Positions 24,963-34,632 of a stretch of 64,000 nucleotides of DNA are shown here, one piece after another. The stretch comes from Roseivirga sp. E12. Its GTDB lineage: Bacteria; Bacteroidota; Bacteroidia; Cytophagales; Cyclobacteriaceae. The notes below the pieces were generated by a model that did no database searches, was not told where the DNA came from, and saw only the letters and a program-made list of their open reading frames with translations. The stretch covers positions 930,001-994,000 of the forward strand of contig NZ_JAGFMD010000001.1 in assembly GCF_017592825.1 (NCBI RefSeq), written 5' to 3'. Position 1 is the first letter of the stretch. Each line of letters opens with the position of its first letter. Made by a program: the position numbers and the translations under genes.

Positions 24963-25508
24963 ATGGATTTGGATGGCATACAATCTGTTAAAATTGGCAT
25001 CATCACTGTGTCTGACCGGGCAAGCAAAGGAGTCTATGAAGACCTCTCTGGTAAGGCCATCATAGATACCCTCAAAGACTATTTGATCACCAAATGGGAA
25101 CCAATTTATCAGGTAATTCCTGATGAACAGTACTTAATCGAGAGTACTATCAAACAGATGGCGGATAAGGAAAAATGCTCTCTCATTGTAACTACAGGGG
25201 GTACTGGTCCTGCATTGAGGGATGTGACACCTGAAGCTACTGAAGCTGTTTGTGACAAAATGATGCCCGGGTTCGGAGAACTGATGCGTCAAGTTAGCCT
25301 TCAATATGTACCCACCGCTATCCTATCAAGGCAAACTGCCGGTATTCGTGGAAATTCACTAATCGTCAACCTTCCTGGAAAACCGAAATCTATCAGGGAA
25401 TGTCTAGATGCAGTTTTTCCTGCTATTCCCTATTGTATCGATCTTATTGAAGGGCCTTTTCTTGAAACTAATCCTGACAAAATCTCGGTCTTCAGGCCGA
25501 AAGGTTAA
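24963..25508 (+). CDS. mog: Molybdopterin adenylyltransferase (MogA/MoaB family)
   Basis: 181 residues from ATG 24963 (MDLDGIQSVKIGIITVSDRA). The frame could start two codons earlier at TTG 24957. Molybdopterin-binding domain motifs: TVSDRASKGVYEDLSG, the nucleotide/MPT loop TTGGTGPALRDVTPEAT, and NLPGKPKSIRECLDAVFPAIPY. It activates molybdopterin by adenylylation before metal insertion. No other moa/moe genes are in the window, so it stands apart from the rest of the pathway. MogA versus MoaB cannot be settled here; the length and PGKPKS motif favour MogA. Confidence 0.9.
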   Translation: MDLDGIQSVKIGIITVSDRASKGVYEDLSGKAIIDTLKDYLITKWEPIYQVIPDEQYLIESTIKQMADKEKCSLIVTTGGTGPALRDVTPEATEAVCDKMMPGFGELMRQVSLQYVPTAILSRQTAGIRGNSLIVNLPGKPKSIRECLDAVFPAIPYCIDLIEGPFLETNPDKISVFRPKG

Positions 25509-25546
25509 TAGCGCTTTGTTGCTTTTGCGTTAGTCAATCGTTTTAG

Positions 25547-25571
25547 GATAGAGAATGATTTATTCTCTATC
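25547..25571. promoter_or_regulatory. 10-bp perfect inverted repeat just upstream of receptor 1
   Basis: GATAGAGAAT, GATTT, ATTCTCTATC ends 11 bp before the TTG start of the first receptor gene. It could be an operator, a translation-controlling hairpin, or a weak terminator of the MogA transcript (no T-run follows). Confidence 0.55.
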
Positions 25572-25582
25572 AACTTCAACCA

Positions 25583-28477
25583 TTGACACTATCTGCCAAA
25601 TTCAGAGACTTTAGGTCTAGCAGTATCTATCTTAAGCACTTTTGCTTTTTGCTGATCGTCCTTTTGTTTTCAATGAAAGACGTCTCCGCTCAGGTGATTG
25701 GTGGAAAGGTCGTAATGGAAAATGGCAAAGACACCCCCATTCCCTTTGCAAATGTTAAGCTTGTCGGACCTGAATATCTAAACAGAGCAGTTGGAGTCTC
25801 TTCAGATGAGAAGGGCGTATTTATTTTGGCTGTAAAAAAATTCCCTGTTGAGATCGAAGTTAGCGCTCTGGGTTTCATCTCTCAAAAGATTAAACTAAGT
25901 GAGACTAAGATTGATCTGATTATAAGACTCAAGCAATCATCATTACAGCTTGACGATTTCATTTTGGTAGAAGAAAAGATATCCGAGGAAGAGCTAAAGG
26001 CTCCTATCGAAACTATCAAAGTGAATCTTGCCGCTATACAAAGCACGCCTTCCTTCAATTACTTTGATGCTGTCGGTAACCTAAAAGGGGTTGATCTCAC
26101 CACACAGAGTGTGGTCATCAACAATGTAAACACCAGAGGTTTCAACTCTACAACAAATCAGAGGTTTAGACAATTTACAGATGGAGTGGACCAACAGGCA
26201 CCCGGTTTAAGCTTTGCACTTGGAAATGTTGCCGGACCAAGCTCTTTAGATGTTGAATCTATTGAACTCATTCCTGGTCCCTCATCGGCCTTTTACGGTC
26301 CATCTTCATTCAATGGAGTTTTAGAACTCAAGACAAAAAATGCTTTTGATTACCCTGGACTAACATTCTCCGCTAAAGGAGCCACCGCCTCAGTGGATAA
26401 AGACAATTCCAAATTCTTAAACATTGGAGACAACTTCATAGGCGAAGTGGCAGGTCGATATTCATTTTCGATAAAAGATAGGCTTGGCATTAAACTCAAT
26501 GCATCAATACTTAATGGAGTGGATTTCAGAGCTAGAAACTTTGATAACGTTGGCCCTGGTAACTCCTTTGACCGTGTTCACACAATTGAAAATCAAAGTA
26601 TAAACTTACTGAATGCTTATGGAGATGACCGATCAGCACTTTTTACCGTACCTAGTGGATTTACCGTTTTTCAAGATGAGAATGCAGGGCCGGTTCTTAT
26701 TCCCAACCCTAATGATACCGCATTTACTGTAACGAGATCTGGCTATCGCGAAGAAGATCTTGTAGACTACAATGCTTCTAACCTCAAACTTCAAGGGACA
26801 CTGCAATTCAAAATCAATGAGGACATGATGTTCACCCTCGTTTCCAACTATGCAAAAGCCAGTGCGATGATTACAAATGAGGATAGAATGGCTTTACGAG
26901 GTTTTGAGATATTTCAGCAAAAAGCTGAAATACAGGGAAAGAAATTGCTACTGAGAGCTTACTCTACACAACAGAGCGCGGGTGAAACGTATAACGTAGG
27001 CCTTTTAGCTGATGAATTAGTACAGAGAGCAAAACCCGATGAGGTTTGGTTTGAGCAATATTTGCGCTTTTACATGGCAAACAGAGGGATCATCAACTCT
27101 AGGAATTTTGCGGAATCTCAATTTCCAATTTTCAGGGACTTTTACACCAAGTTTCAACCAGGTACACAGCAGTATGACTCTATAAGGAATAATATCATTA
27201 CGACTAGAGTGGCGGATGGAGGCGCTCGAATATTTGACAAGTCGAAACTACATCATTTCGAAGCCAAATATGATGTAGGTGAAGTTGGAGCATTTCTCCA
27301 AAACTTGACCTTTGGTGGAAACTATAGACTGTATGATCCTCAATCAGCAGGAACAATTTTTATTGACACTGCCAATGTTGATATCACTAACATTGAATAT
27401 GGTGTCTTTGGAGAGTTTAAAAAGGAACTGGACCCTAGAACTGACCTCAGTGGATCATTAAGGTATGATAAGAATGAAAGCTTTGATGGAAAGTTTAGTC
27501 AGAGACTCTCCCTAGTGCGCGAGGCAAAGGCCAACCAGTTCTTCAGAGCTTCGGTTCAACGGGGCTTTCGATTTCCAAATGTTAGAGAGCAATTTTATAA
27601 TCAAAACTTAGGCGATAAGGTACTGATTGGTGGTCTGGAACAAGTCACAGACTTTTACGAGCTCCAAGGCAATGCGTACATCCAACAATCGCTGAGAGAC
27701 TATGAGAGGGCAATCATCAATACAATTATTGAAGACAATATTAAGATTGAACTGGCAAAACTAAGGCACATCGATATCTTGGCCAATGGTATTGTCAGAC
27801 AAGACCAGTTTCGTGGGCTTGAACCAGAAAGGATTACTTCCTTCGAATTTGGATACCGGAGCCTTATTCAGGACAGGAGAGTTTTTGAGGTCAACTATTA
27901 CCGCAACTATTATCAGAATTTTATCGGTAACCTCAGGATAGTAAAGCCGCGAACAAGCCCTTCACTTGATTTAATTAGAGCTGTAAACCAGGCTTCTAGT
28001 CCAGGCACCAGTGACCTCATCTTTGTTACTGCTAATTCCGAGAAACAGATTATCACACAAGGTCTAGAAGTCCTCTACGACATTACCGGTCTTTCCGGCA
28101 TCAATTTTTCCGTTAATGCCACCTTTGCAGATATCATTCAGGATGCTGATGACCCTTTAATTCCTGGTTTCAATACACCACCTTTTAAGTTTAATGTGAA
28201 GGTGGGTCATCGCAGAATATCACGAAACTTTGGTGCTGAATTCACTTGGCGATCACGCACAGCTTTTGATTGGAGAAGCCCCTTTGCCGATGGTCGTGTA
28301 ACAGGATTTAGCACATTCGATGTTCAACTAACATTCAGAGTACCAAGAGCCAATTCTCTTATCAGAATTGGAGGGAATAATGTCACGAACAACAACCAAT
28401 TTAATTCGTATGGCGGTCCCGAAATCAGTGCCTTTTATTATGTAAGCTTTTCTTTCGACCCATTTCAGAGTAGATAA
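25583..28477 (+). CDS. TonB-dependent outer-membrane receptor 1 of three
   Basis: 964 residues. An in-frame TGA at 25556 and the lack of ATG before the signal peptide leave TTG 25583 as the best start; the signal peptide ends near residue 36 (SMKDVSAQ). Then come a CarboxypepD_reg-like domain (VIGGKVVMENGKDTPIPFAN), a TonB-box-like LDDFILVEEK, the plug domain (NVNTRGFNSTTNQRFRQF, PGPSSAFYGPSSFNG) and a 22-strand-type barrel ending FYYVSFSFDPFQSR with terminal aromatic motif. It should import a large or scarce ligand across the outer membrane using TonB energy. A partner lipoprotein gene follows after 3 bp. No SusD-like gene is present, so it is not a SusCD pair. Substrate unknown. Confidence 0.93.
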   Translation: MTLSAKFRDFRSSSIYLKHFCFLLIVLLFSMKDVSAQVIGGKVVMENGKDTPIPFANVKLVGPEYLNRAVGVSSDEKGVFILAVKKFPVEIEVSALGFISQKIKLSETKIDLIIRLKQSSLQLDDFILVEEKISEEELKAPIETIKVNLAAIQSTPSFNYFDAVGNLKGVDLTTQSVVINNVNTRGFNSTTNQRFRQFTDGVDQQAPGLSFALGNVAGPSSLDVESIELIPGPSSAFYGPSSFNGVLELKTKNAFDYPGLTFSAKGATASVDKDNSKFLNIGDNFIGEVAGRYSFSIKDRLGIKLNASILNGVDFRARNFDNVGPGNSFDRVHTIENQSINLLNAYGDDRSALFTVPSGFTVFQDENAGPVLIPNPNDTAFTVTRSGYREEDLVDYNASNLKLQGTLQFKINEDMMFTLVSNYAKASAMITNEDRMALRGFEIFQQKAEIQGKKLLLRAYSTQQSAGETYNVGLLADELVQRAKPDEVWFEQYLRFYMANRGIINSRNFAESQFPIFRDFYTKFQPGTQQYDSIRNNIITTRVADGGARIFDKSKLHHFEAKYDVGEVGAFLQNLTFGGNYRLYDPQSAGTIFIDTANVDITNIEYGVFGEFKKELDPRTDLSGSLRYDKNESFDGKFSQRLSLVREAKANQFFRASVQRGFRFPNVREQFYNQNLGDKVLIGGLEQVTDFYELQGNAYIQQSLRDYERAIINTIIEDNIKIELAKLRHIDILANGIVRQDQFRGLEPERITSFEFGYRSLIQDRRVFEVNYYRNYYQNFIGNLRIVKPRTSPSLDLIRAVNQASSPGTSDLIFVTANSEKQIITQGLEVLYDITGLSGINFSVNATFADIIQDADDPLIPGFNTPPFKFNVKVGHRRISRNFGAEFTWRSRTAFDWRSPFADGRVTGFSTFDVQLTFRVPRANSLIRIGGNNVTNNNQFNSYGGPEISAFYYVSFSFDPFQSR

Positions 28478-28480
28478 ACC

Positions 28481-29992
28481 ATGAAGCAGATGAATAGAAA
28501 ACACTTCCTCTTCTTTATGCTCCTCTTCCTCTATGGTTGTAGTGAGTTTGAATTCCCTGACCCAATTATAACACCAGAGCCTACAGCAGATGCTGACTTC
28601 TCAAAAATAGTGTTTATCGGGGGCTCCAGATTTGCAGGAATTGATGATGGCGCCCTTTCCTCTCGCGGTTATCAATTTTCTGTGCCCAACCTCTTCTTAA
28701 AAGAACTAGGTTTTGTCAGCTCCGATGCGATTGTCGCGCCCCGGGTAAATTCTGAAAACGGTTTTAACATCTATACAAACACCAACCTCAGTGGAAATGA
28801 AGGATCTTTTCGTTTATTCTTTCCGCAAGACGACACACTTTTTTTCAAACGAGAAACTAGATTGGGGACACCTTTGACTTATGAAAATCAGGGAGTTGAT
28901 CAACTGCAAGTGTTTAGCTTTCCAAACGCGACTATTTTTGAGATCACAGAAGGCACTCAGTCAACTAACCCCTATTTATCCGCATTCTTTAATAACTCAT
29001 CTTCACTGTTAGAGAGAGCAAAAACAGTATCACCTAGTTTTTTTGTGCTCGACATGGGTTTTGACGACATTTTCGGTTTCGCCAAGAGTGGAATAACAGG
29101 TAACATGGCTGTGAATGTGATGAGTAACTTCAACAAAGGAGACTTACTCAGCGAGGATTTGTTTAGGGAAAGAATTCAAAATACAGTGGATGAATTGCTT
29201 TCCACAGGTACTGAAGTCAAAGGGCTGCTCTTTAACATTCCTGATATTATAGATTACCCCTTCTTCTCTCTGATGCCCACATCTATAAACAACCATGTTA
29301 GATCAAAGGGAAGTCTCAGAATAGATGCCCACTTCAGAGCCGTAGATTTTAATAACCTAATCTTTGATTATTATGACCTGCACCCTGGTGTATCAGATGA
29401 AGACAGGCGTCCATTATTGGATTTTGGAGGAGGGATCGATGCTGATAGATGGGGTTTGGTCGCTGAGGACGAGACACTGACAGACCTTGTTTTAAATGGT
29501 CTAACGATCCCTAAATTAAAGCAACTTGAACTACTTGATTTTGTATTTTATCAGAACGAGCAACAACTATGGACGGGGTTTGGAAGCTTGGTTGAGAACC
29601 CAATAAGAGAAGACGGCTATTTAGATCAAGATGAAGCAAAGCTGATACAAGAGAAAATAGTGGCTTACAATACCATCATTAAAGAAGTGGCCGATGCGTC
29701 TAACGGCAAGTTGGCTATAGTTGACATGGCTAAGTTTTTTGAAGAGATGTTCGTTGGCTACAGTCGTTTACTGGGTAACCCTACAGAAGGACTAAACATT
29801 GATGGCGTTCGCCTAGAGCCTTTAATAAGTAGGGATGGGATTTTCTCCGGTGATGGCATTAATATGAATCCCGTAGGTAATGCAGTTATCATTAATCGAA
29901 TGATAGAGGCAATCAATCAACACTTCAATGGTAATCTGACCAAATTGGACCCCAATAATCTTCCCAACACACCCTTTGATATTGGGAATTAG
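28481..29992 (+). CDS. SGNH/GDSL-like lipoprotein 1, apparent catalytic residues replaced
   Basis: 503 residues; signal peptide with lipobox LYGC (Cys20). Block I of SGNH hydrolases is recognisable as FIGGSRFAGIDDGAL (Ser49; Bacteroidota relatives usually have G-N-S-L-T-A-G-x-x-D-G-A-L). Block III, normally G-x-N-D, is MGFDDIFGFAKSG with Asp195 in the Asn position. Block V, normally D-G-x-H-x-x-P-x-G, is GDGINMNPVGNAV with Asn461 in the His position. It is therefore probably inactive as an esterase and may bind ligand for the adjacent receptor. It forms an operon with receptor 1 (3-bp gap). The family call is by motif and context, the loss of catalysis is my inference. Confidence 0.8.
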   Translation: MKQMNRKHFLFFMLLFLYGCSEFEFPDPIITPEPTADADFSKIVFIGGSRFAGIDDGALSSRGYQFSVPNLFLKELGFVSSDAIVAPRVNSENGFNIYTNTNLSGNEGSFRLFFPQDDTLFFKRETRLGTPLTYENQGVDQLQVFSFPNATIFEITEGTQSTNPYLSAFFNNSSSLLERAKTVSPSFFVLDMGFDDIFGFAKSGITGNMAVNVMSNFNKGDLLSEDLFRERIQNTVDELLSTGTEVKGLLFNIPDIIDYPFFSLMPTSINNHVRSKGSLRIDAHFRAVDFNNLIFDYYDLHPGVSDEDRRPLLDFGGGIDADRWGLVAEDETLTDLVLNGLTIPKLKQLELLDFVFYQNEQQLWTGFGSLVENPIREDGYLDQDEAKLIQEKIVAYNTIIKEVADASNGKLAIVDMAKFFEEMFVGYSRLLGNPTEGLNIDGVRLEPLISRDGIFSGDGINMNPVGNAVIINRMIEAINQHFNGNLTKLDPNNLPNTPFDIGN

Positions 29993-30176
29993 TCAAGCAA
30001 ACTTCCCTTTTGGCTTATTTAAAGGACGATTTTATACCCAGGATTGTGAATTCGAAGGCCCTGTCTCTTCTCCTATCAAAAGATGATGTGTCGCTTTCTT
30101 GACCTCTTTGATTTTCATTTAGATCAATGGCAAAAAAACTTTTTGGACGGTAGTAACTTTTGTCAAGGAGAGCGTT

Positions 30177-33089
30177 TTGTTTGCAGTGCCTAAAAGGGCA
30201 GGCTTAAAACTCTTAACAAATTATAAATTGACATCTCGCACAATCGCGAATAGACTGCTGAAGTCCATTTCGCTGACACTCGTCATTTTGGCTATAGCAC
30301 AAAGCAGTGCACTGGCCCAAATAGTAGTAGGTAAAGTCGTTAGAAAAGACAACAAAGAACCCATCGGCTACGCCAACGTAAAATTCTCGGGCATTAATTA
30401 CTCAAACCGTTCAGTCGGAGTATCATCGGATGAAAAAGGGGAATTTACTTTGGCTGTAAAAAGCTTTCCAGTCGAATTAGAAATAAGTGCTCTAGGTTAC
30501 AAACCAAAGAAAGTCACAATTACCGAATCAATCACCAATTTGGTTGTGGAGCTTGAGGAGTCTTCAAAAGCACTAGAGGAATTTGTCGTTACAGCTGAAA
30601 AAATTAGTGAGGAAGACCTAAGAGCCCCTATTGAAATTATCAAGGTAGATATAACCGAGATACAGAGTACACCTTCATTCAACTTCTTTGATGCAGTCGG
30701 TAACCTTAAGGGTGTCGATTTAACAACACAAAGTGTGGTCGTTAATACCGTCAACACGAGAGGGTTCAACTCCAGTACAAATCAGAGATTCCGACAATTC
30801 AGTGATGGTATAGACAATCAGGCTCCAGGGCTTAGTTTCTCCTTAGGAAATATAGTCGGACCAGGAACTCTCGATATTGAATCTTACGAAATTGTACCTG
30901 GCCCCTCTTCTGCATTCTACGGTCCATCTTCATTTAATGGGGTCTTGGAAATGAATACTAAGAATGCCTTTGATTACCCTGGCTTTACTTTCTCGGCCAA
31001 GGGAGCAACAGTTTCAGTATTAAAAGACAATTCGAAGTTCTTGAATATTGGAGATAATTTTATTCGAGATGTTGCAGGACGTTATGCATTCACTATTAAA
31101 GATAAAGTGGGCGTCAAGATAAGTGCCGCTTCCTTGAATGGTGTTGATTTCAGGGCTAGAAACTACGATAATTTCGGACCTGGTAAATCATTTGAAAATG
31201 TCCATTCTGGCGATAACCAAAGTGTGAATTTAGTAAATGCCTATGGAGATGATCGTTCAGCTTTTCTAGTTGTGCCAAGTGGTTTCCTTGTTGCTGGTGG
31301 TGAAGGCGGTGGCCTTGTCCCAACTCAAACGGATACGGCATTTACTGTAACCAGATCTGGTTACAGAGAAGAAGACCTAGTGAATTACGATGCCACAAAT
31401 ACAAAACTCAATGCTGAAATTGCAGTAAGGATAACACCAGAAATGTCTTTGGCTCTTACTTCATTCTATAGCAAAACAGACGCTATGATAACAAGTGAAG
31501 ATAGGATTGCACTGAGAGATTTTGAGGTATACCAACAAAAGGCTGAACTTAAAGGAAAAAGGTTATTAGTACGAGCCTACTCCACTCAACAAGATGCTGG
31601 CAATACTTATAACGTTGGTCTATTAGCTGATGAACTTGTTCAGAGAGCTAAACCTGATGAAATATGGTATGATCAGTACACAAGGCTATATACTGCCGGT
31701 CGAGGCGTGGTAGGTGCAAGAAATCTTGCTGACTCGAGATTCCCAGGACAGTTCTTTACCAAATTTGAACCCGGAACGGAACAGTATGATTCTATCAGAA
31801 GCAAGATTATCTCTACGGAGATCACCCAAGGAGGTGCTAGAATCTTTGACGAATCAAAGTTATACCACATTGAGGGTAAATATGAATTGGAGGACGCTCA
31901 AGATTATTTTCGTAAACTGACAATTGGTGGTAACTATAGGGTTTACGACCCAGAGTCTGCAGGAACAATCTTTACAGACACCATAGGAAATGATTTAACC
32001 AATTTTGAATTCGGTGCTTTTATTGAAGGCACCAAAGCCTTAGATGACCGTACTGATGTCAGTGGCTCATTAAGAATAGATAAAAATGAAAACTTCGATG
32101 CAAAATTGAGCCAGAGGTTATCTGTGGTTAGGTCACGGGGGCAAAATCAGTTCTTTCGAGCATCGTTCCAAAGAGGTTTCAGGTTTGCAAATATCCGCGA
32201 GCAGTTCTACAACCAGAATTTAGGTGATAAGATTATCATTGGTGGTTTGACAGAAGTTACCGACACTTATGACCTACAAGGCAACGCCTTCATTCAGCAG
32301 TCACTTCAGCAATACCAAGATGCTCTTGCAAATAGCGTCATCAATGATAATGCACAGCTAGAGTTTGCCAAGCTTCAACACTTAGATGTTGCTCAGAGTG
32401 GAATTATTAGTCAAGACCAATTTAGAGGGCTAAAACCAGAACAAATAACATCTTTCGAAATTGGCTATAAGAGTCTTATTCAAGATAGAAGAGTCTTTGA
32501 AGTCAATTATTATAGAAATTATTACCAAAACTTTATTGGTAACCTCAGAGTGGTTAAACCGCGAACGAGTCCTTCTGTTGATTTGATAAGGGCCGTTGAG
32601 CAAGCCGCAAGTCCAGGAACAAGTGAAGTGATTTTTGTGACGGCAAATTCCGAAAAGCAAATCATTACCCAAGGTCTAGAAATGGTATATGATATAACAG
32701 GTTTATCAGGAGTCAATTTTGCAGTTAATGCGACTTTTGCCGACATCATTCAAGACTCTGACGACCCATTGGTACCAGGTTTTAACACCCCTCCTTTCAA
32801 GTTTAATGTGAAAGTCGGGCATAGAAGAATCAGTCGAAACTTTGGAGCCGAACTAACTTGGAGATCGAGAACAGGTTTCGAATGGCAAAGTCCATTTGCT
32901 GATGGTGATGTTGGTGGATTCAGTACATTCGATATTCAGTTGACATTCAAGCTTCCAAAGGCCAACTCTCTGCTGAGGTTTGGTGGCAATAATATTTACA
33001 ACATTGATCAGTTTAATTCATTTGGAGGACCTGAAGTCAATGCATTTTATTACGTTAGTTTTACATTCGACCCATTCCAAAGCAGATAA
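30177..33089 (+). CDS. TonB-dependent outer-membrane receptor 2 of three
   Basis: 970 residues, paralogous to receptor 1 over the whole length. The start is TTG 30177, supported by AAGGAG at 30165-30170 with a 6-bp spacing. Signal peptide ends near residue 47 (IAQSSALAQ). CarboxypepD_reg-like domain (IVVGKVVRKDNKEPIGYANV), TonB-box-like EEFVVTAEK, plug (VNTRGFNSSTNQRFRQFSDG) and barrel with the same C-terminal FYYVSFTFDPFQSR. Receptors 1 and 2 share long near-identical barrel segments (for example YYRNYYQNFIGNLR), whereas the external-loop region around residues 330-380 differs. It heads the second transcription unit, 184 bp after lipoprotein 1. Confidence 0.93.
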   Translation: MFAVPKRAGLKLLTNYKLTSRTIANRLLKSISLTLVILAIAQSSALAQIVVGKVVRKDNKEPIGYANVKFSGINYSNRSVGVSSDEKGEFTLAVKSFPVELEISALGYKPKKVTITESITNLVVELEESSKALEEFVVTAEKISEEDLRAPIEIIKVDITEIQSTPSFNFFDAVGNLKGVDLTTQSVVVNTVNTRGFNSSTNQRFRQFSDGIDNQAPGLSFSLGNIVGPGTLDIESYEIVPGPSSAFYGPSSFNGVLEMNTKNAFDYPGFTFSAKGATVSVLKDNSKFLNIGDNFIRDVAGRYAFTIKDKVGVKISAASLNGVDFRARNYDNFGPGKSFENVHSGDNQSVNLVNAYGDDRSAFLVVPSGFLVAGGEGGGLVPTQTDTAFTVTRSGYREEDLVNYDATNTKLNAEIAVRITPEMSLALTSFYSKTDAMITSEDRIALRDFEVYQQKAELKGKRLLVRAYSTQQDAGNTYNVGLLADELVQRAKPDEIWYDQYTRLYTAGRGVVGARNLADSRFPGQFFTKFEPGTEQYDSIRSKIISTEITQGGARIFDESKLYHIEGKYELEDAQDYFRKLTIGGNYRVYDPESAGTIFTDTIGNDLTNFEFGAFIEGTKALDDRTDVSGSLRIDKNENFDAKLSQRLSVVRSRGQNQFFRASFQRGFRFANIREQFYNQNLGDKIIIGGLTEVTDTYDLQGNAFIQQSLQQYQDALANSVINDNAQLEFAKLQHLDVAQSGIISQDQFRGLKPEQITSFEIGYKSLIQDRRVFEVNYYRNYYQNFIGNLRVVKPRTSPSVDLIRAVEQAASPGTSEVIFVTANSEKQIITQGLEMVYDITGLSGVNFAVNATFADIIQDSDDPLVPGFNTPPFKFNVKVGHRRISRNFGAELTWRSRTGFEWQSPFADGDVGGFSTFDIQLTFKLPKANSLLRFGGNNIYNIDQFNSFGGPEVNAFYYVSFTFDPFQSR

Positions 33090-33098
33090 AATAAAGTC

Positions 33099-34592
33099 AT
33101 GATGAAAAAAGTAACACTTCTGCTCTTAACGATTTTAGTTCTCACAGCATGTGAGTACGAATTCCCAGATCCTGTAGCTATATCAGAGCCATCTGCAGAT
33201 GCAGATTTCTCAAACATTGTCTTTGTTGGTGGGTCGAGACTCGCTGGCATTGAAGATGGCGCACTATCTATTCGAGGCAATCAATATGCCGTCCCTAACC
33301 TATTTTTGAAAGAATTGGGTTTTGTAGATACAGACCAAGTAGTGACTCCACGGGTCAACTCTGAAAACGGTTTCAATATTTACGAAAATGCAGATATCAA
33401 TGGAACAACGGGTGCCTACCGAGTTTTCTTTCCCTCTGCCGACACCGTGTTCTTCAAAAGAGAGTTGACAACTGGCACTGCCTTAGCATTTGAAAATGCT
33501 GGTGATGGAGATTTAAATTCATTTAGCTTTCCTGGTGCCTCAATTTTAGATGTGACTGAATCTGGCAGATCGTTAAATCCTTATACCAATGCCTTTTTTG
33601 ATAACTCACAATCAATTCTGGCTAGGGCCACTAGTGCTAACCCATCTTTCTTTGTGTTAGATCTTGGCTATCAGGACATGTTAAACTTCGTTTTGAATGG
33701 TGCAACAGGAGATATGAATGCAGGACTAGCCACGGCTGGTGTTGCTGATTTGCCTAGCGAAGCGTTTTTTAGAACCAAACTTGAGGAAGCGACAAATGCT
33801 CTTCTTAACCAGAATGCATCTGCAAAAGGTGTGTTGATCAATATTCCTGACTTTACACTTTTCCCATATTTTGTAAGAACGTCATATGACGTGACTCCAT
33901 TTGTGATATCTGAACGACAGATAATTTCGGCTGCTCAAGGTGAAGCAGCCCTATTTAATAACTCCTTGATTGGATTCTATCAACAGAACCCGGGTATTCC
34001 ATCGGCAGATAGAAGACCATTCATTGACTATGGCAACGATTCTAGGTTCAATTGGGGAATAATGGTAGAAGACCAGACTTTAGCCGATGTCACCTTCAAT
34101 GGCAATGTGGTTCCTAAAGTAAGACAGTTGAAGATAGACGACTACATGTTCTACAAAGAGGAACAACGATTAAGAACCGGGTATGGCATGCAGGTATCCA
34201 ACCCTGTTCCAAACAATGGATTTATCAGTTTCGAAAAAGGCGAAGAGATAAAACTAAAAATCGCAGCTTACAATGCCATAATCCAAGATGTTGCTAATAA
34301 TTCTGGCGGCAGACTAGTGGTAGCAGACACTTACACTGTCTTTAATCAAATGACTAATGGTTTCAACAAGCTGTTAGGAAACGCTGCAGATGGATTGAAT
34401 GTTGATGGTGTTGTATTAGAGCCTCGTATCAGTCGATTTGGCGTGTTTTCTACAGATGGTTTAAATTTGAATCCTGTCGGAAATGCAATCATTGTGAATA
34501 CGATCGTCAGTGCGATCAACAATAACTTAAATGGAAACTTAAGACAGGTAAACCCAAACAATTTGCCGGGTACAGTCTTTACAAATAACTAG
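33099..34592 (+). CDS. SGNH/GDSL-like lipoprotein 2, apparent catalytic residues replaced
   Basis: 497 residues (ATG 33099 or the next codon), signal peptide with lipobox LTAC (Cys18). Paralogue of lipoprotein 1, with the same opening EFPDP and block I FVGGSRLAGIEDGAL (Ser46). Block III is LGYQDMLNFVLNG with Gln192 where Asn is expected. Block V is TDGLNLNPVGNAI with Asn456 where the catalytic His is expected. The independent changes in block III (Asp versus Gln in the two copies) with a conserved Asn in block V argue for a preserved non-catalytic function. It lies 9 bp after receptor 2, in the same operon, and 40 bp before receptor 3. Confidence 0.8.
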   Translation: MMKKVTLLLLTILVLTACEYEFPDPVAISEPSADADFSNIVFVGGSRLAGIEDGALSIRGNQYAVPNLFLKELGFVDTDQVVTPRVNSENGFNIYENADINGTTGAYRVFFPSADTVFFKRELTTGTALAFENAGDGDLNSFSFPGASILDVTESGRSLNPYTNAFFDNSQSILARATSANPSFFVLDLGYQDMLNFVLNGATGDMNAGLATAGVADLPSEAFFRTKLEEATNALLNQNASAKGVLINIPDFTLFPYFVRTSYDVTPFVISERQIISAAQGEAALFNNSLIGFYQQNPGIPSADRRPFIDYGNDSRFNWGIMVEDQTLADVTFNGNVVPKVRQLKIDDYMFYKEEQRLRTGYGMQVSNPVPNNGFISFEKGEEIKLKIAAYNAIIQDVANNSGGRLVVADTYTVFNQMTNGFNKLLGNAADGLNVDGVVLEPRISRFGVFSTDGLNLNPVGNAIIVNTIVSAINNNLNGNLRQVNPNNLPGTVFTNN

Positions 34593-34632
34593 AGTCAAGC
34601 TCGCGCCTGTATGCTGAACTAATTCGTCTCAT

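Noticed and set aside
25583-34592. SusC/SusD polysaccharide utilisation locus
   Set aside because: The lipoproteins show SGNH-type motifs, not SusD-like TPR helices, and there are no carbohydrate-active enzymes nearby.
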